DNA of 34,404 nt from Collinsella vaginalis. Its GTDB lineage: Bacteria; Actinomycetota; Coriobacteriia; Coriobacteriales; Coriobacteriaceae. Made by a program: the position numbers and the translations under genes. Within the stretch, counting starts at the first letter, position 1, and each line of letters begins with the position of its first letter. The notes beneath the pieces were generated by a model that saw only the letters and a program-made list of their open reading frames with translations, ran no database searches and was not told the DNA's origin. The stretch is taken from positions 439,815-474,218 of the forward strand of contig NZ_LT838843.1 of assembly GCF_900176655.1 (NCBI RefSeq), read 5' to 3'. Of this stretch, positions 24,031 through 30,400 are shown piece after piece.

Positions 24031-24888
24031 ATGCCTTTGTACGCCTCCGACGCGGAACCCCGGTTCGCCATCTTGATCGACGCGGACAACATCTCCGAGA
24101 AGTACGTCTCCATCGTCCTCGAAGAGGTCGCGAACGCGGGCGTGGCAACCTACAAGCGCATCTACGGCGATTGGACGAGCACCCGCATGACCAGCTGGAA
24201 GAACTGCCTGCTCGACAACTCCATCACGCCGATCCAGCAGTACAGCTACACCTACGGTAAGAACGCCACTGACTCGGCGATGATCATCGACGCCATGGAC
24301 ATCCTCTACTCAGGTAACGTCGACGGCTTCGCGATCGTCTCCTCGGACTCCGATTTCACGCGCCTGGTGGCCCGCCTGCGCGAGAGCGGCATGCAGGTCA
24401 TCGGCATGGGGGAGCAGAAGACGCCCAAGCCCTTCATCTCCGCGTGCAACCAGTTCAAGTACCTTGACCTGCTCTATTCGGAGGGGGAGAAGGCGAAGGC
24501 CGCGGAGGAGGCGGCCGAGAAGCAGGGCCGTCGTCGCCGTCAGGGCGCGGGGACGGCCGCTGATGCGGAGGCCGTCGAGGACGATGACGCCTCGAAGGAA
24601 GTCGCCGCCTTCGGCGAGATGACCCGCGCCGACCGCAGGCGCCATCTGAAGGCCATCCGCTCCGCGATCTCTGCGATCATCGACGCGTACGGTGACGAGG
24701 ACGGCTGGGTGACCCTGGGCCAGCTCGGCGACCAACTCTCCCGCCGCCTGCCCGACTTCGACGTGCGAAACTACGGCTACAAGCGCCTTCGGCCCTTCCT
24801 GAACTCGCTCGGTGTCTACGAGTTCTACGACCCCGAGGGCGAGTACGGTCTCCAGCAGATCTACCTGCGCGAGCGCGACGAGGACTAA
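24031..24888 (+). CDS. NYN-domain ribonuclease-like protein with LOTUS/OST-HTH domain
   Basis: 285-residue cytoplasmic protein. The N-terminal NYN (PIN-like) nuclease domain has its acidic metal-binding residues in FAILIDADNIS (residues ~12-22), DSAMIIDAMDIL (~80-91) and SSDSDFTRL (~103-111). A charged linker (~150-195, Glu/Ala and Arg-rich) leads to a C-terminal OST-HTH/LOTUS RNA-binding domain (~205-280, WVTLGQLGDQLSRRLPDFDVRNYGYKRL in two stretches). Such LabA/DUF88 proteins are thought to process structured RNA; the target is unknown. The ATG follows GAAAGGG. A TACAAT element lies 35 bp upstream. It is a single-gene unit. Confidence 0.92.
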   Translation: MPLYASDAEPRFAILIDADNISEKYVSIVLEEVANAGVATYKRIYGDWTSTRMTSWKNCLLDNSITPIQQYSYTYGKNATDSAMIIDAMDILYSGNVDGFAIVSSDSDFTRLVARLRESGMQVIGMGEQKTPKPFISACNQFKYLDLLYSEGEKAKAAEEAAEKQGRRRRQGAGTAADAEAVEDDDASKEVAAFGEMTRADRRRHLKAIRSAISAIIDAYGDEDGWVTLGQLGDQLSRRLPDFDVRNYGYKRLRPFLNSLGVYEFYDPEGEYGLQQIYLRERDED

Positions 24889-25118
24889 GGACGCGCTGCG
24901 GTGCTTGGCCCGCCGCTACGGCCGAATCCCATCGCCAGGGATGCTTGCCATGTCCGGCGAGCTGCCCGTCTGCCAGCAGATCGGTGCTGGCGTGTGCTTC
25001 GGCACCCCGATGACGCAGCGGTTTCGCCCTCCGCGGCCCTCATGACGGGGTGGGGACATGGAGGCGAGCTTATGCCCCGCGTGCATGCGGGAGGGCGTTG
25101 GGTTCGGGCCTCCTTTTC
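24889..25118. other. Intergenic stretch without recognised gene
   Basis: No supported coding frame, repeat or RNA seen. Confidence 0.4.
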
Positions 25119-25159
25119 GGTTGAGCGGTCGGTTTCCGTTCAACCCCCTGGTGTATAAT
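25119..25159 (+). promoter_or_regulatory. Hairpin/operator and -10 element before the glycosyltransferases
   Basis: GGTTGAGCGG (25119-25128) and CCGTTCAACC (25136-25145) form a 10-bp inverted repeat with one mismatch, covering the expected -35 region. TATAAT lies at 25154-25159, about 77 bp before the gene start. The dyad may be an operator. Confidence 0.5.
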
Positions 25160-25235
25160 CCGGTCGTCTTCGATCCCAATCGAGTTCAATTCTGGATGTT
25201 GCCGGCCGGGCTGGCGACCCGAGGAGCCGTCAGAG

Positions 25236-26816
25236 ATGAGTGGCCAAAACAATCGGCTTTTGCGTATGCAGCTGGCGGTCTGGGTGGTCGGCCTGATCCT
25301 CCTCCTCTCCGGATCGTTCCACGGTTCCATCTGGTTCGATGAGAGCTACACGCTCGCCCTCGTGCACAAGTCCTTCACGGATATCTGGACCATCGGGGGA
25401 AATGACGTGCACCCCGTCCTCTACTATGAGGCGTTGCACATCCTCTACCTCGTTGTCGGAATGAACGTCACGGCGTTCCGCCTCTTCTCGGTCGCGGGCA
25501 TCCTCGCGACGGCGCTGCTGGGGCCCGCAGTCGTCCGGCGCGATTGGGGCGCGGTCTCGGGCCTGGTATTCTCCGCCGCGGTGTTCTTTTGCCCGTACTA
25601 TCTCTTCATCGGGAACCAAATTCGCATGTACTCCTGGACGGTCTTCGCCGTCGCCGTCTGCCTGCTCATGGCCCTGCGGATCATGCGCAGTGGGGAGGGG
25701 GACGCGCCGCGCCCCCGCCCGTGGGGGACATGGCTCGCCTTTTTCGTCGGCAGCTGGTCCGCGGCGAGCCTGCACTATTACGGGGCGCTCACAGCCTTCC
25801 TCATCAACCTCATGCTGCTCGCGCACCTGATTTGCGGGCGCCGCTTGCGTGACGTCGCCAAGCTTCTCGTCGGTGCCGTGTGCCAGATCATCCTCTACCT
25901 GCCGTTTCTCGCCGTGCTGCTTCAGCAGATCAGCGGGGTCAGCAAGGGGTTTTGGATTGAGTTCGAGATCCCCACATCGATATTCGAGATCCTGTGCTTC
26001 CCCTTCCTCGGCGAGGCGGGCGTCAATGCCGTTGAGGCGGCTGAGGACGGTTCCATCGCCCTGCAGTGGGGGCTCGTCGTGCTTGCGGTGGCCGGTGCCA
26101 TGATCGGCGCGGTCGCTGTCATCCGACATCGTCCGTCCGGTTGTCGTGCGGTCGCGCTATGGAGCTCCCTCGGCGTGTACTTTGGTGTGATCCTCCTCGG
26201 CGTCCTCGCCTACGCCGCGGTGGACACGGTCGTCCTCTACTACCGATACCTCTCCATCCCGCTCGTCGCCGTGCTGCTCGCCCTCGCGTTGCAGCTGGGC
26301 AGCCGCATCGAGGCGGGGGCGCTTCGGGCGCCGGTTGCCATCGGGGCTCTCGCCGCGGTTGCCGTCGTGGCCCAGGGCGCCTTCTGCCTGAGCGCCTATG
26401 ACCCGGCCAACCGGCGCGTCGTGGAGGAGATCGAGAGCACCACAGGGGACGGTGCCGGCGCCGTGCTCTATGGCGATATCGTCAGCGCGGGCGCCGTATC
26501 CCAGAGCCTTTCCGCCCCGCTGCCAGACCAGCTCTTCCTCGATTGGCCCATGGGCGGGTGGGGCCTGGCGTATGAGGCCTATCAACCGGAGCTGACACTT
26601 TCGAGCACGGCCGCGGACACGTTGGCCCGTGCAGGGGACGCCCCCGTCTACGTGCGCGCCGAGCGCGGACGCAAGAGCGTCTCCGACCTTGAGGGACTTT
26701 CGGGATACCAGGAGTTCCTGAGCGGGAGCGGCCTGCGCGTGCAAAGCGTCCAGACGATCTACCGGCCATATGAGAACCGCACGTACTTCGTGGTGCGCTG
26801 CGGGCGCGCGCAGTAG
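25236..26816 (+). CDS. GT39-like membrane glycosyltransferase
   Basis: 526-residue protein with about ten to twelve hydrophobic segments. The acidic motif WFDESYT in the first extracytoplasmic loop (residues ~33-39) and later HPVLYYEALHIL fit GT39/ArnT-type glycosyltransferases, which use polyprenyl-phosphate sugars and act outside the membrane. A soluble C-terminal domain (~390-526) should be extracytoplasmic. Acceptor unknown: cell-wall glycan, lipid or protein. The ATG has GAGGAG about 10 bases upstream. The next gene, a GtrB-like polyprenyl-phosphate glycosyltransferase, begins 6 bp later and probably makes the lipid-linked sugar donor for this enzyme. Confidence 0.85.
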   Translation: MSGQNNRLLRMQLAVWVVGLILLLSGSFHGSIWFDESYTLALVHKSFTDIWTIGGNDVHPVLYYEALHILYLVVGMNVTAFRLFSVAGILATALLGPAVVRRDWGAVSGLVFSAAVFFCPYYLFIGNQIRMYSWTVFAVAVCLLMALRIMRSGEGDAPRPRPWGTWLAFFVGSWSAASLHYYGALTAFLINLMLLAHLICGRRLRDVAKLLVGAVCQIILYLPFLAVLLQQISGVSKGFWIEFEIPTSIFEILCFPFLGEAGVNAVEAAEDGSIALQWGLVVLAVAGAMIGAVAVIRHRPSGCRAVALWSSLGVYFGVILLGVLAYAAVDTVVLYYRYLSIPLVAVLLALALQLGSRIEAGALRAPVAIGALAAVAVVAQGAFCLSAYDPANRRVVEEIESTTGDGAGAVLYGDIVSAGAVSQSLSAPLPDQLFLDWPMGGWGLAYEAYQPELTLSSTAADTLARAGDAPVYVRAERGRKSVSDLEGLSGYQEFLSGSGLRVQSVQTIYRPYENRTYFVVRCGRAQ

Positions 26817-26822
26817 GGGCTG

Positions 26823-27809
26823 ATGCCGATGAAGATCTCGATCGTCGTGCCATGCAAGAACGAGGGGGATGCGCTCCCGGTGCTCCTGCCGGCGCTCGCC
26901 AGCTCGTTCGCGTCCGTGTGCCGCATCTGCGACGCCGGGTCTCCCTGGGAGTTCGAGATCGTGCTCGTCGACGACGGCTCAGACGATGGGACGCTGACGG
27001 CGTTCAAGGACGCGGGCGCCTATCTCGATGCGGCATCCGTACCGGGTGCCCTCAGCGTGCGCTGGATCTCCTTCTCGCGCAACTTCGGCAAGGAGGCCGG
27101 GATCCTCGCGGGTCTCGAGGCCGCCAGCGGCGACCTTGTGGCAACGATGGACGCAGACATGCAGGACCCCCCGGATCTCCTTCCCGAGATGGTGACCCGG
27201 CTGCTCGACGGCGATGCCGAGGTGGTGGCGGCCCGTCGCGTGACGCGCGAGCACGAGCCTGTCATGCGGTCCTGGTCGGCGCGGTGCTTCTACATGCTGA
27301 TGCGGCGCCTGACGGGACTCGATCTCGCCGATGGGGCCCGGGATTACCGACTCATGAAGCGAGAGGTTGTGGACGCGGTCCTCTCCCTCCGCGAGCGGAA
27401 CAGGTTCTCGAAGGGCGTGTTCTCATGGGTGGGGTTCAAGACGGAGTGGCTGCCCTACGAGAACGTCCAGCGCGCGGCGGGGGAGACGGCCTGGAGCTTC
27501 TTCCAGCTGGTCCGCTATGCCGTCGACGGCATCGCCTCGTTCACATCCGCCCCGCTGTACGCGTCGTTCGCGCTCGGGTCGTTCCTCTGCGCGGCCTCGT
27601 TGCTGGCCTTCCTGTTCATCTTCATCCGCGCCCTCGTGTGCGGCGATCCCGTGGCGGGCTGGCCGTCACTCGCCTGCATCATCGTCTTCCTCGGTGGATT
27701 GCAGCTCTTCTGCGTGGGATTGATTGGCTTCTACCTCGCGAAGACCTACGAGGAGGCGAAGCGCCGACCCCATTACATCGTGCGCGAATCGGGGGAGCTG
27801 AAGCTGTAG
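26823..27809 (+). CDS. GtrB/DPM1-like polyprenyl-phosphate glycosyltransferase, GT2
   Basis: 328-residue GT2 enzyme that transfers a sugar from a nucleotide donor to undecaprenyl phosphate on the cytoplasmic face. N-terminal KISIVVPCKNEGDALP (residues ~4-19), acidic VLVDDGSDDGTL (~44-55), the SFSRNFGKEAGILAGLE segment (~80-96), the DADMQDPP metal site (~103-110) and RDYRLMKREVV (~172-182) match GtrB. Two C-terminal membrane segments (~240-265 and 275-305) anchor it. It begins 6 bp after the GT39-like gene; together they form a two-step glycosylation pair. GT2 flipping would require a GtrA-type flippase, which is not in the window. Confidence 0.92.
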   Translation: MPMKISIVVPCKNEGDALPVLLPALASSFASVCRICDAGSPWEFEIVLVDDGSDDGTLTAFKDAGAYLDAASVPGALSVRWISFSRNFGKEAGILAGLEAASGDLVATMDADMQDPPDLLPEMVTRLLDGDAEVVAARRVTREHEPVMRSWSARCFYMLMRRLTGLDLADGARDYRLMKREVVDAVLSLRERNRFSKGVFSWVGFKTEWLPYENVQRAAGETAWSFFQLVRYAVDGIASFTSAPLYASFALGSFLCAASLLAFLFIFIRALVCGDPVAGWPSLACIIVFLGGLQLFCVGLIGFYLAKTYEEAKRRPHYIVRESGELKL

Positions 27810-27922
27810 GGGGGTGCCTGAGGGGTCCAGCCGGTGAATGTCGAGGGCTGTTCGCCATGTGGAGGCAGGCACCTGCTGTGCGCTAGTCCTGTGCAAGATG
27901 CGGGCGTGCATTCTTCTCCTGT

Positions 27923-27986
27923 AAAACGTCATCTCGATGCCGTTCCAAAGCGAATTTGCATCAAAGTGCCGACGAGATGACGTTTT
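27923..27986 (+). repeat. 64-nt palindromic repeat, copy 4
   Basis: Perfect 14-bp terminal inverted repeat: AAAACGTCATCTCG (27923-27936) with CGAGATGACGTTTT (27973-27986). Interior CCGTTCCAAAGCGAATTTGC closely matches copy 5 and resembles copies 2 and 3. Confidence 0.88.
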
Positions 27987-28078
27987 GCTCGCCAGTTTCT
28001 TTTCGTGGGCTCATGCAGTCGCCCGTCTCTAGCAGCTCCGCTTCACAGCCTTCCCATGGTTATCCGCTTTTTGCCTTC

Positions 28079-28142
28079 AAAACGGCATCTCGACATCGTT
28101 CCAGAGCGAATTTGCATCAAGGTGCCAGCGAGATGACGTTTT
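28079..28142 (+). repeat. 64-nt palindromic repeat, copy 5
   Basis: AAAACGGCATCTCG (28079-28092) and CGAGATGACGTTTT (28129-28142) pair over 14 bp with one mismatch. Interior TCGTTCCAGAGCGAATTTGC. It starts 156 bp after copy 4. Confidence 0.88.
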
Positions 28143-28289
28143 CCATGCTTTGCGAACTACCCAGAGCCACCGAACCAGCCTGCACTCTCGCGTCACCACA
28201 CGTATCTGTCAAAGGCCACGGCTTCGACACGGCCGCCCACCTCTGCGCCGCTTTCACCCCACGCCCGCTCCAGTTCCCGTATCATAAGT

Positions 28290-28339
28290 GGGTTTCCGAT
28301 GTGAAACCCGCAGGGTCACAGGGACACTCGGGCTATAAT
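28290..28339 (+). promoter_or_regulatory. Operator-like palindrome and -10 of the glycerol-dehydrogenase-like gene
   Basis: GGGTTTC (28290-28296) and GAAACCC (28303-28309) form a perfect 7-bp dyad around CGATGT, sitting at the upstream edge of the expected -35. TATAAT is at 28334-28339, about 43 bp before the start codon. Consistent with a regulated promoter. Confidence 0.6.
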
Positions 28340-28381
28340 GGCCGACACCATGAACTTGATCCCGACCGAGAGCGAGGGCGC

Positions 28382-29470
28382 ATGCGCACCATCCAGATGA
28401 GCGATTACACCGTGGGCGAGGATTGTTTCGAGGCCGCCCCGCAGGCGCTTGCCCAGTACGGCGCAAAGAAGGTGGTCCTCGTGGGAGGTGAGCGCGCCCT
28501 GGCCGCCGCGTCCCCGGCCCTGCTCGAGGTGCTCGCCGCCGCCGACATCCAGGTGCTCGACACCATCGTCTACGGCACGGACTCCACGCAGACCAACGTG
28601 GACAAGCTCGCGGGCGACCCCAACTTCCGCGACGCCGACGTCGCCTTCGCCATCGGCGGCGGCAAGGCGATCGACACCGTGAAGACCGCTTCCCTCGCCC
28701 TCGGCAAGACGGTGTTCTCGGTGCCCACCATCTGCTCGAACTGCTCTGCGGCAACCGCCATCGCCGTCATCTACCATGACGACGGATCGCTCGACCGCTA
28801 CGCGTACCCAGCCGCCCCGGCGCACATCTTCATCAATCCCAAGATCATCGCCGAGGCCCCGGCCACATACTTCTGGGCCGGCATCGGCGACGCCCTCTCC
28901 AAGCAGCCCGAGGTTGAGTACGCCACAAGCGCGGGCAACCTCACCCACACCGGTGAGCTGGGCCTTTCTCTCGCGCACACCTGCACCGAGCCGCTCATGA
29001 CCTATGGCGCGCAGGGCCTGGCCGACGTCCGCGACGACCTCTCGAGCGAGGCCGTGAAGCGCGTCGCCCTCGACATCCTCGTGAACACCGGCTACGTGAG
29101 CAACCTCACGAACCAGCCCGACTTCTACTACAACTCCTCGCTCGCGCACGCGTTCTACAACGCCACGACCGGCATTGAGCGCGAGAGGCGGACGCATCTG
29201 CACGGCGAGGTCGTGAGCTTCGGCGTCCTGGTGCTGTTCTCATACACGGGCAACACGGCCGAGCTCGAGCGCTACGCCCACTTCAACCGTTCCATCGACC
29301 TGCCGGTGACCTTGGCCGAGCTTGACCTCGATGAGAGCCACCTCGCCCGCATCGCCGAGCTCGCGCAGAGCACGAACGAGTGGCGTCAGGCCCATCCGCA
29401 GCCCTTCGAGGTGTCGCGCTTCATCGAGGCCATGCGCGCGGCCGATGCATACGGGCGGAGCCTGCTGTAG
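28382..29470 (+). CDS. Glycerol-dehydrogenase-like metal-dependent alcohol dehydrogenase
   Basis: 362-residue NAD(P)-dependent enzyme of the iron-containing alcohol dehydrogenase/GldA family. The nucleotide-binding loop FAIGGGKAIDTVK is near residues 90-102, followed by SVPTICSNCSAATA. Metal ligands are in GIGDALSK (Asp near 168), SLAHAFYNAT (His near 257) and HLHGEVVSFG (His near 275), the GldA arrangement. Substrate specificity is unknown; it may act on glycerol or another polyol. The ATG at 28382 follows GAGGG. An in-frame frame from 27956 runs through the repeats and is rejected. It is followed 14 bp later by the DUF523 gene. Confidence 0.88.
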   Translation: MRTIQMSDYTVGEDCFEAAPQALAQYGAKKVVLVGGERALAAASPALLEVLAAADIQVLDTIVYGTDSTQTNVDKLAGDPNFRDADVAFAIGGGKAIDTVKTASLALGKTVFSVPTICSNCSAATAIAVIYHDDGSLDRYAYPAAPAHIFINPKIIAEAPATYFWAGIGDALSKQPEVEYATSAGNLTHTGELGLSLAHTCTEPLMTYGAQGLADVRDDLSSEAVKRVALDILVNTGYVSNLTNQPDFYYNSSLAHAFYNATTGIERERRTHLHGEVVSFGVLVLFSYTGNTAELERYAHFNRSIDLPVTLAELDLDESHLARIAELAQSTNEWRQAHPQPFEVSRFIEAMRAADAYGRSLL

Positions 29471-29484
29471 GGACGGCGTGAGCC

Positions 29485-29922
29485 GTGCGTATCTGCGTTT
29501 CCGCCTGCCTACTGGGTCAACGCGTCAAATACAACGGGGGAGACAACCTCATCTCCGGCCTTGCCGAGCGCCTCCGCGGGCATGAGGTCCTGCCGGTCTG
29601 TCCCGAGGTGGCGGGCGGGTTACCCGTCCCACGCCCTCCGGTTGAGCTCGCCCGTGGTCGCGTGCTCACAGCGGATGGCGTCGATAAGACCGATGCGTTC
29701 CACGTGGGCGTCGAGGCGGCGCTCGCCGCCTTGGATCTGGACGGGGTGGGAGTCGACCTCGCGATCCTGCAGTCGCGCAGCCCGAGCTGCGGGGTCAACG
29801 AGGTCTACGACGGGAGCTTCACGGGCCGGCTCATCCCTGGTCAAGGGCTCTTCGCAGAGGCCCTCGCCGCGCGTGGTGTCCGGATCGTGGACGCCGCCGG
29901 CCTCGACACGCTCGACCTCTGA
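29485..29922 (+). CDS. DUF523 family protein (YbbK-like)
   Basis: 145-residue soluble protein of the DUF523 family, of unknown function. Conserved cysteine motifs are all present: ISACLLG-type VSACLLGQRVKYNGG at residues ~5-19, VCPEVAGGLPVPRPPVE at ~38-54 and LQSRSPSCGVNEVYDGSF at ~93-110. The spaced cysteines suggest metal or Fe-S binding. GTG start at 29485 with GTGAGCC before it but no strong ribosome site. It is probably co-transcribed with the preceding dehydrogenase. Confidence 0.88.
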   Translation: MRICVSACLLGQRVKYNGGDNLISGLAERLRGHEVLPVCPEVAGGLPVPRPPVELARGRVLTADGVDKTDAFHVGVEAALAALDLDGVGVDLAILQSRSPSCGVNEVYDGSFTGRLIPGQGLFAEALAARGVRIVDAAGLDTLDL

Positions 29923-30038
29923 TTCGTGCGGAAACGCGAACCGCGTAGCCGAGATGCTGCATCCACGCGTCCCGAACGACAGTCCCGTGTGATCGTTCCG
30001 TTACGGGCGCCGGGGCCCGCATGACCGCGCATGCCAGG

Positions 30039-30047
30039 TGGTACAAT
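30039..30047 (+). promoter_or_regulatory. Extended -10 promoter of the ileS leader
   Basis: TGG followed by TACAAT (30042-30047), about 9 bases before the leader begins. Confidence 0.55.
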
Positions 30048-30055
30048 CCCGGTCA

Positions 30056-30366
30056 CAGGCGTTGAAGGGGAGGAGTACCCAGGTCCCTGCGCATCTGAGA
30101 GAGCGAGCGGCAGCTGAGAGGCCCGCATGCGCACCCTGGCGAATATCACCCCGGAGCCGCGGTCCCAACGGGCAGAGGACACCTCAAGCCCCAGTAGGCG
30201 CTGCCGGGATGGCCGTCGTCACAGGCCAGCCGAGTAACGGGCGAAGATGGCATGCCATCCGAGCCTTAGGCTGGGTGGTATAACGAAGAGCACGTGCGCG
30301 GACCGGCACCTTGCCCGCGCAGAAACCAGGCGCTTCGTCCCAGCTTTGAGGGACGGGCGCTTTTTT
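30056..30366 (+). promoter_or_regulatory. T-box leader of ileS with terminator
   Basis: A 310-nt leader precedes isoleucyl-tRNA synthetase. The candidate specifier codon ATC (Ile, 30145-30147) lies in GAATATCACC. The T-box-type segment CTGGGTGGTATAACG (30271-30285) contains TGGT, complementary to the ACCA end of uncharged tRNA-Ile. It ends with a terminator hairpin, GCGC-TT-CGTCCC paired with GGGACG-G-GCGC (30330-30360), then six Ts. Uncharged tRNA-Ile should favour antitermination and raise ileS expression. Exact stem I limits were not resolved. Confidence 0.8.
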
Positions 30367-30400
30367 CATGCGCCCACGACGAGGAAGGGGGCGAGGTCTC

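Noticed and set aside
27813-27872. Inverted repeat GGTGCCTG/CAGGCACC after the GtrB-like gene as a terminator
   Set aside because: The 8-bp arms are 44 bp apart with no T-tract; likely chance in GC-rich DNA.
27956-28381. 142-codon N-terminal extension of the glycerol-dehydrogenase-like protein
   Set aside because: It is translated from the 64-nt repeats and the promoter; the family N-terminus and ribosome site fit ATG 28382.
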